DNA from: Spirogloea muscicola
Lineage: Eukaryota > Streptophyta > Zygnematophyceae > Spirogloeales > Spirogloeaceae
DNA: 64,000 nt
Direction: 5' to 3'
Assembly: GCA_009602725.1 (NCBI GenBank)
Contig: WELB01000191.1
Location: 100,737 to 164,736, forward strand
In this document: piece after piece, positions 1-11,500 of the stretch
Layout of the letters: each line of letters begins with the position of its first letter
Position numbering within the stretch: the stretch's first letter is position 1
The notes under the pieces: generated by a model
Databases searched by the model: none
Told to the model about the DNA's origin: nothing
Seen by the model: only the letters and a program-made list of their open reading frames with translations
Made by a program: the position numbers and the translations under genes

Positions 1-42
1 CGCCGCCGCCGCCGCCGCCGCCGTCGCCGCCGCCGCCGCTGG
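1..42. repeat. (GCC)n trinucleotide tract
   Basis: A near-perfect GCC run at the window edge, in frame as polyalanine with the TSR2 exon. A second (GCC)n run lies in the first TSR2 intron at about 204-228. Confidence 0.9.
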
Positions 43-197
43 CGCTACTGGCGCGTGCTGGCTGATCCCTTCGGCCCGGCTGCGCCACGGCTCCGCAGCG
101 GTGGACGCTGGCGAGCTGGAGGGCTTCTTGGACGAGGCCATGCTCGCCGCATTCAGCGCCGAGATCGACGACGGCAGCCTCGAGCAGGTCCCCGCCG

Positions 198-228
<31 letters not shown>

Positions 229-979
229 GGCCAGCCGACGAGAGCGCCGGAGCCCATCTGATGCCCACTGAGGGGCTGCTGCCGGTCTGCGGGCGTGTGC
301 TGCTGGGAGGGACTCAGGTGGCTGGCGAGGTGATGCAGCTGTATGCCGAGTGCGCCGACGGCGACTACGAGGGCGTGGCGCGCCTCCGGGCGGCTGCAGG
401 CACCACTGGCGGCAGCTCTGTGGCACTTGCATCCTGCCGACAGGTGCTGGACTTCTCACACCCACCCGAGTCCAGTCTGTGTTGACTGACCTTTCACAGC
501 CTTTGTCCACTCTTGGGAGAGCTTCTTCCCTACTCATACTTCCAAGTCTATGGAGATTGTCCTGCTGCTCTCGGCTGCTGCTGCCCCTTCACGCGAGGAT
601 TGAGGTGCTGTGGTGCTGGGAAAGACGTTGACATTGATGTTTTTGGGCACCGGAGTCAAATGTATGTGCCACTTGGGTTGTGCAGGCTGAAAAGACCGCA
701 AGTGAAGGCAGCAGTGATGACGACGACGACGGTGACGACCAGGATGACGAGAACAATGGTGATGCCAGCAATGGAAGCACTGACCGTCTCGAGAGGCCCA
801 TCATGGGTGCGCGCGATAGCATGGAGGTCGACAGTAGCAGCTACATTGCAGAACCCGTGCTGAGCTCGCCAGTGGTGGTGGCAGCACCGGAGGTGCCTGC
901 GCTTAGCATGCAGGATGTTGCTGATGGTTGGGAGATGGCGCCCTCCCGTGCGCGGCGACGAGGGCATGTTGGTTCCTGA
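1..979 (+). CDS. TSR2: TSR2 homologue, pre-rRNA processing / eS26 chaperone (5' end outside window)
   Basis: Three exons are visible: up to 187 (donor GTCCCC), 318-443, and 686-979 ending in TGA; phases are 0/0 and all junctions are AG/GT. Exon 1 ends in an acidic helical segment (ELEGFLDEAMLAAFSAEI, then DDGSLEQ), which joins VAGEVMQLYAECADGDYEG in exon 2. This is the TSR2 core pattern (EFD..V.DGS...V...L...). Exon 3 carries the family's acidic stretch (a run of Asp after ASEGSS) and the C-terminal DGWEMAPSRARR, like DGWTIVRR in the human protein. TSR2 is known to escort ribosomal protein eS26 to pre-40S particles in the nucleus. The N-terminal half lies upstream of the window. A (GCC)n run at 1-42 would encode polyalanine in the exon-1 frame, or it may be intron. 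The gene is convergent with the hydroxylase gene. Confidence 0.8.
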
Positions 980-1473
980 AGGGGCAGCTGATGGGCCAGT
1001 CCCTAATGTTGCCTCAAAATCAGCACTGGCCAGGTGAAACAAGCAGCCATTTTTCTCTGAGCATCTGTGAACTATGGAGAGTGCACCCTACTTCCGCAAT
1101 TGCTTGATATCGTGTGTAATGCCAATCGTGGCCAAATTAATCTTCAGCTTCAAGCCAGGACGGATGCCTCTTACATTGCGCTGTCTCACAGATAGTCTCA
1201 GCTTCCTACTAGCCTGATCAAATCTTACAGGCTGTCTATTGTACAGAATGTGCCGATTCTGCAGTCAAATTGCTGCTTAGAAGCTCAAAAGAATGTGACG
1301 AGGCTGCAAGAATGCCAAGGTCAAAGATGCTGTGTATCTGTGGCTAAAATCCGCATTTAGCGGCAACAAGTTGGGCAAGCGGCGCAAAATAGGGGCAGCA
1401 ATTGTGTGCTGTACAGTGTGGCAAGTCAGGAAGGTAGCGCGGCAGCCCGCCGGCGGCGTGTGCCATTACGCAG
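980..1473. other. Convergent intergenic spacer, no gene seen
   Basis: About 500 bases between the stops of TSR2 and the hydroxylase gene. It presumably holds both 3' UTRs. I see no open frame, repeat or RNA gene in it. Confidence 0.5.
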
Positions 1474-3107
1474 TCACTGCAAGTCAGCTGAGATGAGGTC
1501 TGGCATGGAGGCCGGGGGCTTGACGGGAGTGGCAGCAGCGTCAGGCGGCAGCCACGGGCCTTCATAGATGCGGTCATGGGAGCCACAGAATGTGCCCGCG
1601 GCTCGGTCCCACCAGGTGAAGTAGAGGGAGCGGTTGAAGCGGGGGTCCAGGTGGTGGATGAAGTGGTGCTTGGGCCGTTGAGCACCTGGGGTGAGCAGCA
1701 CGCCAATTGAACCTGGCACGTATACCCACGCTGGCAGCTGTGCACAGGCAACACTTCAAATCAGCTGGCTGCAGGGGCACTAGCAAGTAGTGGAGTGGTG
1801 TTTAGACGAGAAAAGAAAGGCAGATAGTGAGCAGCAAGTGGGGGCTGAGGTCAAGCCCGCATGCATGCAACTTATTGAGGTTGAGAGGAGGTTGAGAGGG
1901 GACGGGGAGGGGGGGTGGAGGAGGGGGCTTGCCTCGTAACCGCAGTGGCCCATCATGTTGACGCCGTTGAAGGCCCAGCCGAGGAACAGGAAGTGGACGG
2001 GGTTCCAGGACGGCTGGTTGTACATCCACGCCATGACAAGCCCGTAGAATGGCGGGAAGATGCACAGGATGTCCAGCCAGTCGCCATACGCAGTGCTGGC
2101 ACCACAGTGCGTGAAATTGCGGCTGGCTCAGCTGGCTGGCAGCCGCTGCAGGCTTCCGCATGTAGCCATCAACTCGCAGTCCTGAGCCATGCATCCTCCA
2201 GTGACAAGCTGCAGCCAGGCAAGAAGGCGAGCGAACGAGCGAGTGGAGATCATGCATCCTAGCGGGAGCTACGCAGGAGCTAGCGAGCAGACCCGAAGAC
2301 AGTGAGGTCGCCACGCGTGGTGTGGTGCCAGTGGTGGACGGTGCGGTACAGCGCCTTGAAGCGGTGCAGCGTCGTGTGCACAGCCCAGAACCACGTGTCG
2401 TGCAGCACCATGACCACCCACGTGAACACCCACGCCGCCATGGGGTCCAGCTCCGGCTTGGCGCGCGAGATCAGCCCGTGCCTGCTCTTTGCAGCCAGGA
2501 GGATCCAGCCGCCACAGCAGCCGCAGTGTGCAGCTGAGAAGGCGCCCACCAATGTGCTGGTCTAGCTGTGCAGCGAGCTGCGGAAGTGCGTGGCACGAGG
2601 TGGGCTGCGCTGCCCGCATGGAGGCCGGCGGCGCACCGGAAGGCGGCGAGGCCGGCCATGAGCGGGACGTGCGCGAGGCCGACGGCGAGGAAGGAGTCGC
2701 GCTGGTACGCGGTCATGGTGGCGGGGATGGAGGGCGCCAGGCGGCGCACCAGGCGCCGCGCCTCCAGGCCGCGCAGGACGTGGAACCACAGCTCCTCCAG
2801 CGCGCCGTGGCCGGCGGCCACGGCCAGGCCGCCCACCACGCCCAGCGCGGCGCACAGCCCGGCCTCCTGCACCGCCGCCGCGNGGGCTTGGGAAGCCGGG
2901 TGGCGACTCGCCTGGACCGCGGAGGAATCTGGAGCGGGGCCGGATTCTTCCACCGTGGAGTCGCGGGCCGCGGCGGCGCCATGCAGGCCGGCCACGTGGG
3001 ACTGGCGGCCGCCAAGTGTCGGCGCGAAGGGCCCCCTCAACCCCGTCGAGCCTTTCCAGGCCGTCTCCTGCCGTACCTGTCGTCGGCGGCCCCGCCCAGT
3101 CCGCCAT
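1474..3107 (-). CDS. Fatty acid hydroxylase / sterol desaturase superfamily protein
   Basis: This is a membrane di-iron oxygenase of the FA_hydroxylase superfamily. Read on the minus strand, exon 1 (from about 3107 to 2580) gives a segment with ALEELWFHVLRGLEARR and TAYQRDSFLAVGLAHVPL. The next exon (about 2510-2295) carries LHDTWFWAVHTTLHR and VHHWHHT. The third (about 2100-1933) has a hydrophobic stretch ending NGVNMMGHCGYE. The last (about 1704-1474) has KHHFIHHLDPRFNRS. The clustered H..HH boxes (VHHWHH and HHFIHH) plus the single H of GHCGYE are the iron ligands expected for the family. The third exon appears to end at a GC donor (GAG|GCAAGC). The start is uncertain because a single N at 2883 lies in exon 1 and the frame upstream of it cannot be trusted. 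The substrate (sterol, fatty acid or other) cannot be told from the sequence. Confidence 0.72.
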
Positions 3108-3119
3108 GGTCCTCCTTTC

Positions 3120-4860
3120 ACACCTCGTACGTGCCTTCGGGCTGGCCTCTCAAAGCCGATGCCTTGGGGACAAAGCTGTTTCTCGCTACCTCGGCTGGGC
3201 CACCATGGAGGAGGAGACTAGAGAGTGTACTGAGTGGTGGAGGGCCTGAGTGGCCAAGTACAATGGCAAGCACGTCGATGGAGGGCCTCCAGGCACCACG
3301 GAGGACGCCACTGGTGCGACGCTGCCATGCCCGCCGCGCAAGCGGGCTTCACAGCTGACATCCATGCAGGCCGCCACAGCCTCTTGACTCTTGACTCAGC
3401 AACTCCCGCCTCACGAACGTGCTTGCTGGCAGTCTTCGGATTTCCTGGGACCCAACGTCTAGGTAGAGCTCAGGTGCTTTCGGTGGAGTGGGCATCGCTA
3501 CATGCAATTTGCCTCGTCTGGGGCCTTGTTGGGCGCCTGCCGGAGCCGGATCCGTTGCACCTGCCTCCTCCTTTCCCTTCCCAGTCTCAATCAAGCCTGC
3601 AGCGCGATGCCACTCGTGCCACTTGTGTCTCTGCCGCACTTGGGCTGCGGGTCCCAGGAGTTCAGAGCCTCCATGCCTTGCGCTCACTCTCCGTGCCCCC
3701 TATGTTCAATTAACAACGCTCTAAGCGTCATCAGGGATTCTCAATGCACCTCATTACCCACTCTGCATGACCAAAAGCTCTGGAGTACTCCTTGGTAATG
3801 CCGAACAGGGGGGTGAATATGGGCATCCCCTGCACCTTTTTGCGCTGGCTTAGGCTTGTCAGCGACCACAGCAGTCTTGAAGGTGCTATGGATGGCCCAA
3901 AGTCTGACTTGCACCAACCAAACCCTTACCCCTTAAATCTACCTTGATGACCAGCTGGCGAGCAGCAAATGGCTGGACTCTGCGGCAGGCAGTCCAGCCC
4001 ACGTAATTGGTCCAGATAGTTGTGCTGTCTGTATCATTGTAGCTGCTGCAGCGCAGTGAGGATTTAGGTTACGCCAGGGTGTCTCTTTGAAGGTGCGATG
4101 GTAGCTGCCAAAGAGCGTTACCTGAATAGTATGTCATACCAGGAGCTCTTTTCCAATTGAGAAGACAGCTGTTGACGAGCGTCACTCAAGACCTCGGCAT
4201 TCACAAAGGCAGTAGTCATGCATATCATGATGCTTATAAGGCGACCTGTGTCCACGCCTGCACATGTGACACTCGTTTGTGGCACAAGGCGAGTACCACC
4301 TCCCGCCTGAGCAAGCCAGAGGTACAATAGCGAGGTGCATGCCAGGTGCTTGACTTCTGAGCGCGTCCCCTGATACGGTCAAGTCCTTGAGGTGCTCCCC
4401 TCACAAATGGCGTCCCCAACCTCAAAATTAAGTGTTGCCTGCCAGTTACCAGCCGCATGTTGGCCGGCCTTCAACCGCTGGCCATGGGGCCCTCCACCTC
4501 CGCTCTGTCCTACAACGACAAGTGTCCCGCTTGACTACGCCTCACTGTCTAACACCTACCTGTGAGTTCGGAAGTCCTTGCAATGAGATTGCATATAATT
4601 AGAGGACCCCTTTTGCCGACATGAAGGTGCAGGCAAGGTCTGGCACCCATCTCCTTGCACTGCAACAGCACCGCCAGTCGTGCAACATGCACAATACTCG
4701 CTAGACAACTCTGCCAAGGTAGCCTTCCGGTGGCCGCGCGCAGCCTCTACTGTTTTGTGTCTCTTTCACGCTGAGCAGGCACGCGGTCAAGCCGATGTGA
4801 CTTGCCTCCCACTTTGCAATGGTGGGAAAGGTACGGAGCTAGTTCGATAGGAAAGCTTGG
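3120..4860. other. Intergenic stretch, no gene recognised
   Basis: Short overlapping open frames only, with no recognisable domain. Several loosely similar phrases around GAAGGTGC (3880, 4090, 4624) may be decayed repeats. Nothing firmer can be supported. Confidence 0.4.
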
Positions 4861-4865
4861 CAAGC

Positions 4866-5092
4866 CCTCGCTGCTGCCTCTGGCTCTGGCCAGGGGACCC
4901 GCTTCCAGGAACCCAGTCTCTCTGACCTGAGGCTGCCTGCAGGGGTTACTGAGTGCTTCGTAGCTGCTTCATTTCTTTTCTGTGCTTGTTGTTCTTCGTA
5001 CTTCCCCTGGCCCCTTCTCGTCCTTTGTTCATTCTTTTCTGGGCTGGCTTTTTCCAGCCCCTATCCTCAATGGGCGAGCCCTTCTCTCTTGG
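4866..5092 (+). mobile_element. LINE fragment, subfamily A: C-terminus plus 3' UTR
   Basis: A 5'-truncated non-LTR retrotransposon. The last codons (LAAASGSG, then TRFQEPSLSDLRL) and stop near 4950 match the intact C-terminus of the copy at 56800-57419. The shared 3' UTR follows, ending with the stem-loop GGGCTGGCTTTTTCCAGCCC and terminus CTCAATGGGCGAGCCCTT. Confidence 0.85.
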
Positions 5093-6690
5093 CAAGCGGG
5101 CCTGGCGCACCAGCCTATTGGAGCGGCTCATCCGTTCCTGCACCTCACCGTGCGCTGAGAGCAACAGCCTTGGGAACACCGCTGGCAGCGGAGCTCACAC
5201 GAGCAGGGCTGACGAGCGGTGTTGCATGCCAGATTTTGAAGAAGCGAAGGAATGTATCTTGCTTCAAGTCATGTGCCTGTGCTAAAGCTCTTGTTCAATA
5301 AAGAGCCTCTTCTTGTTGGCTGGCCAGCTCAGTCACCTCTTGCTTGCAGCATCGAAAGCCCCTGGCATGCTGGACGGCTTGCAGCTTCTGGGCCTGAGCT
5401 CATCTCTGCTGCCTTCCACTGTTGCTCTCAAATCAGCGGCCGCAGCTTGAGCATCCAAAAGCCTACCCTTGTCAGTCCTGCTAGGTGGCGGGTTAACATT
5501 GACTCAGAGATCCTCCAAGACGGTATACGCTCCTTGCCAGCAGTTGCCTCGCTATGATCCCTTGGCTGAAAGACGGACAACAGAGCACCAGAATCTGAAG
5601 TCCATGAGCAAGAGATGTGCATCTCCTCCGAGACAGAAGGCATGCTGCGGTGGGCTCTCAGGGATAACGACGCCGTTCACTATGCATTCACCCATGCCTT
5701 TGGGCTGGCCTTTCACAGCCATCCTGCCCTTTTGAAGAGCTTGTTCTCTTTTCTCACAGCCACCGTCATCGTTTTGCTTGGTGGCTGGACTTTCTGCACC
5801 AGCTAGCGCAACGAGCGGGGCCTGACAGCAGTAAGGGGAGCAGGCAAAATCCAATGCTGCCGGCTTTCTGGCCCTTGTGCACCTTATGCAACTCCCACTC
5901 CCGGCAGCAGTTTCTGGCTTATGCCTTGCACTCTGTGTGCTGGGCCGTGCACAGGCCGGCGCCTCAGGCTACTGAAGGCTGCTGCCTCAGGCTAGGCCGA
6001 GCAACGCCTCTCCTGCTGCTAATCTCACTGACTTGTGGCTGCTGCTTAGGGTTAACTGAGGAGCCATTCTCAGTGGTGTGTTGTTTGCATAAAATACTTT
6101 CTCAAAGTCCTTTGGACGCTGTGCTTTTCTAATGCGGGCTGGCTTTTTGTAACCACCCCCCCCTCTGGAAGAGCTTCTTATTTAGAGGAAACCACCTTTC
6201 TAGCCGAATTTGGAAGAGCTGCTTCCACTTTCTGAGTAGCATGCCGTTTCTGACGCCTTTATTTCCCTTCAGCCCCACCTTTTAGCTGAACATGTATTGC
6301 TTCAATCCTGGCCACCCTTATGTTTCACGCACGCCGCGCGCCTTCACAGCCACCGCTCCCTCTTGCAAGAGCTTCTTCTCAGAGGAACTTCTGTGCATTC
6401 CCAGTCTTGCTGTCGCCCTGATTCTTAGCCCTCTAGGCCCTCTTTAGGGGCAACAGATCGTGTAGCCCACAATATTGCACTCCTTTGCTCTTTGCATGAA
6501 CATGGGCTCGGCTTGGGCTTCCTTTCATCTATGCGCAATGCGCGCCATCACTGTTGGATCTTGTTCATTAGTCAGTGGGCTCGGCTTTTCACAAGCCTCG
6601 CCCACCGATTGGGACTACTTACTTGTGTTCTGTTCTGAGCTGCGGCCGCTCAACAGGGGATAGTGAGGCCAGTGGCCATTTGATGCACAC
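5093..6690. mobile_element. Decayed LINE 3'-end remnants, no gene
   Basis: Scattered degenerate 3'-end hairpins are visible, for example TTTGGGCTGGCCTTTCACAGCC near 5702, GGGCTGGCTTTTTGTAACC near 6137, and GGGCTCGGCTTTTCACAAGC near 6568. The rest shows no coding signal. I read this as old, diverged insertions related to the C and D subfamilies. Confidence 0.45.
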
Positions 6691-6698
6691 TGTGCCTT

Positions 6699-6925
6699 AG
6701 CGCTTCTCTGGCCCCTTCGAACTTTGTCCATTTCATATCTGGGCTGGTCAAGCACAGCCATCGCCTTCTACTCAGAGAAGAAAGACGCTGCCAGGAGAGG
6801 GCGGTAGCTGGAAGAGGCCAGCCCAAGAAAAAGTATGAACAAAGTTCGAAGGGGCCAGGGAAAGCGCTACTGCTAGCACACATAGAACCAAGCAGCTACG
6901 AAGAACTCAGTAACCCCTTCTAATG
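6699..6925. repeat. Tail-to-tail inverted pair of LINE 3' ends
   Basis: The left arm (plus) has TGGCCCCTTCGAACTTTGT at about 6709. The right arm (minus) has its exact complement ACAAAGTTCGAAGGGGCCA at about 6840. Each arm runs on to its own GGGCTGG... hairpin, and the minus arm continues back to the stop region of the ORF (AGTAACCCCT near 6910). The arms are diverged from each other. Confidence 0.75.
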
Positions 6926-7398
6926 CCGCTCGCAGCAGTGCGGCCAAACACGCTGACCACCCGGCTGAAGACGACTTCGTACCCCTGGCCGTGGATGTGC
7001 ACGGGGCTGTCGGGTCCCAGTGGCTCGACCTGCTAGCCAAGCTTGCGCGTCGCGCTGTGTCGCGCAGGCGAGGTGAGCAGGCTGACTTCAACGCCGCCGG
7101 CTCGTTGGCCCAAGTATTCCGCATGCGACTATCCGTATCCCTTCAGCGGTCCATGGCCCACGCTTTGCACCTACGTGCTGGCCGTGCTCTCGCTGCTGCC
7201 TCTGGCTTTCGTCAGGGGGATTGTTTTTCGCCAGCTAGTCTGTCCGATCTGAGGCTCCGCACTTATTGAGTGACTCATCCTACCCCAGTTCTCAGATAGG
7301 GCTTCTAGCCCTCGTAGTTTGGCCCCTTCGAACCTTGTCAATTCTTTCCCGGGCTGGCTTTTCACAGCCCTTGCCCCCATTGGAAGTGCCACTTCTCT
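6923..7398 (+). mobile_element. LINE fragment, subfamily C: endonuclease-like C-terminus plus 3' UTR
   Basis: The translation includes DDFVPLAVDVHGAVGSQWLD, then FRMRLSVSLQRSMAHALHLR, and ends at a stop near 7268. A 3' UTR follows with GGCCCCTTCGAACCTTGTCA, the hairpin GGGCTGGCTTTTCACAGCCC and terminus GTGCCACTTCTC near 7398. The homologous full domain is at 55944-56690. The next copy starts at the very next bases. Confidence 0.85.
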
Positions 7399-7836
7399 GT
7401 GGACGTGCACGGGGCTCTCGGGTCCCAGTGGCTCGACCTGCTGGCCAGGCTTGTGTGGCGCGCTGTGTCCCGCAGGCGCGGTGAGCCGGCTGACTTCAAC
7501 GCCGCTGGCCAGGTATACCGCATGCGATTGTCAGTCTCCCTTCAGCGGGCAATGGCCCACGCCTTGCATCTGTGTACTGGCCGTGCTCTCGCTGCGGCCT
7601 CACGCTTTCGGCAGGGGGACAATTTTCCGGCAGCTGCTTTGTCTGATTTGAGGCTCCTCACTCGTAAGTACTGAGTGGTCCATCCTCCCCCGTTCTGACA
7701 TAGCATCTTCAGGCCCCTTCGTAGCTGCTTAGCGCTTTTTAGGCCCCTCCGTCATTTGGCCCCTTCGAACCTTCGTCAATTCTTTTCGGGCTGGCTTTTC
7801 ACAGCCCTTGCCCCCTTTGGGAGTGCCACTTCTCTT
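7399..7836 (+). mobile_element. LINE fragment, subfamily C, second copy in tandem
   Basis: This begins inside the VDVHGALGSQWLDLLARL coding stretch directly after the terminus of the previous copy. It keeps YRMRLSVSLQRAMAHALHLC, a stop near 7672, and a 3' UTR with hairpin GGGCTGGCTTTTCACAGCCC and terminus GGGAGTGCCACTTCTC. It is about 80-90% like its neighbour by eye and lacks a short in-frame stretch (AAGQVYRM versus AAGSLAQVFRM). Confidence 0.85.
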
Positions 7837-8090
7837 TCCGGGCTGGCTACTCACAGCCCTTGTCCCCATTGGAAGAAGTGCTCGCCCTGAGAGAAGGGGG
7901 GCTAGCAAAGAAGAAAGAAGCAAAGCCAGCCCAACGAAGAATTTGAAGAGCCACTTCTCTTCTAAGCAGCCGCAGGTTGAAGAAACTGGTCTCCTGGTAG
8001 CTGGTACCCTGGTCTCTCTCTATGTTGTTGCTGAATGCAGGAGACTAGTTTCTCCGACCTGCGGCTGCTTAGTAGGGGTTACCGTGTTGG
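7837..8090. mobile_element. Chained LINE 3' ends and a short inverted C-terminal pair
   Basis: A third hairpin (GGGCTGGCTACTCACAGCCC, 7842) follows the previous terminus directly. An inverted B/A-type end (AGCAAAGCCAGCCC) comes next. Then two pieces of the same C-terminal coding end lie in opposite orientation (minus about 7964-8010, plus about 8036-8085, both containing the CTGCGGCTGCTTAG stretch). Confidence 0.6.
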
Positions 8091-8119
8091 GCAGCTACTT
8101 GCTTCCGTGTGTGCTTTGA

Positions 8120-8330
8120 CGCACCCCTTCCTGTCCATTCTTTTGGGCTGGCCTCTCCCAGCCACCAGTTAATCTGGCCGCGCTTGCTGAACTTTGGGCT
8201 GGCCTCTCCCAGCCACCAGTTAATCTGGCCGGCGCTTGCTTCCCTGGCCCCCTTCGGACTTTGTTGATTCTTTTCTGGGCTAGCCTCTCCCAGCCACCGC
8301 CCCCTCCTGGAAGCATCTTTCCTTCTGTTA
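8120..8330 (+). mobile_element. LINE 3' ends, subfamily D, 51-bp tandem duplication
   Basis: TTTGGGCTGGCCTCTCCCAG starts at 8142 and again at 8193, each followed by CCACCAGTTAATCTGGCCG. A third related end (GGGCTAGCCTCTCCCAGCC) lies near 8277. These lie 250-450 bp upstream of TAF1. Confidence 0.75.
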
Positions 8331-8385
8331 AAGGCCAGCTTACAAGGTACCCGGGGCATCGGGCTTGGCCGTAAGCGTCAGCAAA

Positions 8386-8411
8386 CGCAGCGTCAGCTGG
8401 CGCTGACGTGG
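8386..8411. promoter_or_regulatory. Dyad-symmetric site upstream of TAF1
   Basis: GCGTCAGC-TGGC-GCTGACG forms a near-perfect inverted repeat about 190 bp before the TAF1 start, with extra CGTCAGC and CGCAGCGTC half-sites just upstream. It could bind a dimeric (for example bZIP, TGACG-type) factor. The call rests on symmetry and position only. Confidence 0.3.
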
Positions 8412-8593
8412 AGCGAGTCTAGGGCGCGCCTAGGGCAATGCATGTGCTGTCTCCTCTCTCCCTACGGCGCACAATCCGGCACCCGCCGGCGGGACCTGCG
8501 CCGGGTCTCGCGTACGCGGCGCCATGGCGCCGGCGCGGCCGAGCTCTGCCCGGCCGAGGTGAGCCGGAGAAGGAGGCCGCGGCGGGCGCCGGC

Positions 8594-11500
8594 ATGGCGG
8601 GCGGCCGGGCGCCGTTCCGCGGCGCGGAGGAGGACGAGGCGGAGGGCGATGGCGGCGACGGCGGGGAGGATGAGGAGGAAGAGGAGGAGGAGGACGGCGG
8701 CGACGAGGAAGGCCGCGGCGGTCGCGGCGGCGGAGCGGCCGCCATGCTCGGCTTCATGTTCGGCAACGTTGACAGCGACGGCGGCCTCGACGCCGAGTAC
8801 CTTGACGAGGTGGGGCCTAGCCAGTCTCGCCTCATCGTGCCATATCTGAGCCTGCTCTACGGCGCTGCTTCTGAAAGGCGTGGCTGCTAGCCAACCGACG
8901 AGCCTCTGTCGTCAACGCTGCCGCCGCTCTTCTTCTCGCTCCAGGATGCAAGGGGGCAGCTGTCGGCGCTGGCGAGCCAGCTGGGGCCTTCCCTGGTGGA
9001 CATGGAGGTGAGTCTTGCCAGCTTAAGCCGCGCGGTCAGCCGCGCAGCGCGTGGACGCTCAGCTTCGCCCAACTGCAATTGAAAGAGTGCTTTTGCCAGG
9101 CTTGGCCAGATTTGTGGTGGCATAACAAGCACATGATGCTGCCACGCTGGCGCGCTAGCTTCATAATTCCGTTGAACAAATTGTACCGCTGCTTCTGGCC
9201 AGTCATTGTGGCAAGGCTGTCCGCCATCTATTCAGAGCGCACTGGTCCTTTCTGTGCATGGTCACATGCAGCTGACGTCCTCCAAGACGAAGTCCGCAGG
9301 TTCGGACAACGACGCCACAGGTAGAGCACGAATAGACCCAGGGTAGGATGACGTCACCACTATTTGAGTAGTTGGCAGAATGAGGAGCACCTCGCTCATG
9401 AGACATGGAAGAAGCAGTCAATATTGTCAGCAAGGCTGCTGAGGAGGCAGTCTTCCTTGTGCCGTCCTGCAGAGCTGGAGGACAAGATTGACAACGCCGA
9501 GGACTTTGCGGACATCAATGAAACAGCTGAGGATGACAGCACGTTCGATGCTGTGGCAGACGCTGGTCAGGCATCGTTGGCCCTTGCCCCCCTCCCAACG
9601 AGCCAGCTCGGCAGGGCCGACTCGGAGGACAAGGACGACTACGACGAGGACGACTATGACGCGGAGGACAGATATCCAGCAGCTGTGTCTGGGAAGGAGG
9701 TGAAGGCCTCAGATGGTGTTGCTGAGAGGCCACCAGTTGAGGTACTGGACGGCGATGACGAGCAGCGAGAGGCCACATACAACCTGCCCGTGGCCGAGAA
9801 GCACCGACAGTCGCCTGATGAGGTCGAGGCAGGCGCGGTGGCGGCTGGCTTAGAGCACCGGGATCTGGGGATTTATGGCCTACTTGCGAGGCTTGATGCT
9901 GATGTCAAGGAAGAGACTGGGACACCAGGCGAGCCAAATAATGCTCAGGCGGGTCCGGGAATGTTGCCCGAGGTAGTGATGCCATTGGAGCAGGAGAGCG
10001 AGGAGGGCGAGGAGGGTGAGGAGGCGGACGGGAAGGAGGCGCGGCAGGAGCGGCACTCCAAGCTGCCAGTTCTTTACCAGGAGGATGGCAAGGAGATAGT
10101 GCAATTCACAGAGCTGTTTGGCACGTCAGGTCCTTACTGGGCTGCCAGGAATCGGCGGCTGCGGCCTCGGAGGTACCGGCAGGCAGGTATTGCTTCCGCT
10201 GCTTGTTAGCATCCGCGTGTGCTCGCTGCTCTGATGTGGAGACTATTCTAGACAAGTCGACTTTCAGACATTTAGTTCACCGTTCCCTCTTGTCAGAGAG
10301 GAGCGGGGCTGACAGCCCTCACTATGAAGGAGATGACGACGAAGACATACTTCGGCGAGCAGCAGAGTCGTCACTACCACCAGCAGGGGATGCAGAGGAA
10401 GACAGTCAGGGGCCTTCGTCGCAGGTCTCGCTGACAGATGAAGGTGGTGATGAAGGGACCGAGGACGATGATGAGGAGGGCTCGCAGTTGCCTAAAAGGC
10501 ACACTGGCTTGATGAGAACAAGCTTACCTGATGATGCCCTCGATCCTAGCGTCATCAATAGTCGAGAACTTCATGTCCAGGAGGCAGGCGATCAAGCAAG
10601 CACCCGTGGATTTGTGGCAGTTGGCAGCGATAGTCCGGGACAATCAAAGCAGGAAGCAACAAGGAAGGGGTGGAGACACCGGGGCTACGGGCGAATTGCA
10701 GAAAGTTTGCCAGACAAGCCTCTGCTGGAGGAGCCTCATGCAGTGTCATTGTTGAGACTCGCAGACATCCCTTCCACACGCTATGACGCTGTCCAATTGG
10801 TAGGCACTGCACATGGTCTGGCTCTAGGTCTGGCATGCCAAGAGCTCCACAGGAGCACTACAGTCATCTATTTGCAATTACACTTGCGTGTATGACACAA
10901 CACCTGTTGTTTATCTGAAGTGATGTACTAAAGAATGTGACAACATGCAATTGGCCAGGAGGAGTGGGAAGCCCACATCGCTTGGGGCACGCCAGTGCGC
11001 GAGGTCGAAGGGCTTGCCCTAGATATTCGCAGAGAGCCTGCGGCAAGGCTTAAGGAGTATTCTTCATCAGACAGTGACTCGGAGGAAGGACACGGCCTCA
11101 CAGGTGCAGAGGACACGTCATGGCAGCAGAAGAAGGCTGGTGAGGAGTGGATGAAGCTGTCAACCAGCTCTGCGACTCCGGCAATGCAGATCCAGGGCGT
11201 CACACCTATTGCAGTGGAGAAATTTGAGAAGAGGCGAAGAGGCGTCAGAATCGACCCTGCCAACCTCTTCCGGCACCCCCAGATGCTCCGCTTGGAATCC
11301 ACACCAAGGAGCAGCAAGGATGAGGGGGATGACGCTGCAGGAGCAGGCGTTGGTCTCTTAAGCCCCAAAGTTCAGAAAATTTTACTGAATGACAAGCTTA
11401 AGAATTCAGACTTGGAGCGAGACAGGTGGTATGATGATATAATGTGGGAGGGCGAGGCCCCGGAGCCCCGCCAGCACTGCGTCGTCTTTAATTTCAACGA

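Noticed and set aside
2489-3358. Plus-strand 289-codon frame
   Set aside because: It is opposite the hydroxylase exons, whose His boxes are clear on the minus strand. It crosses the N at 2883.
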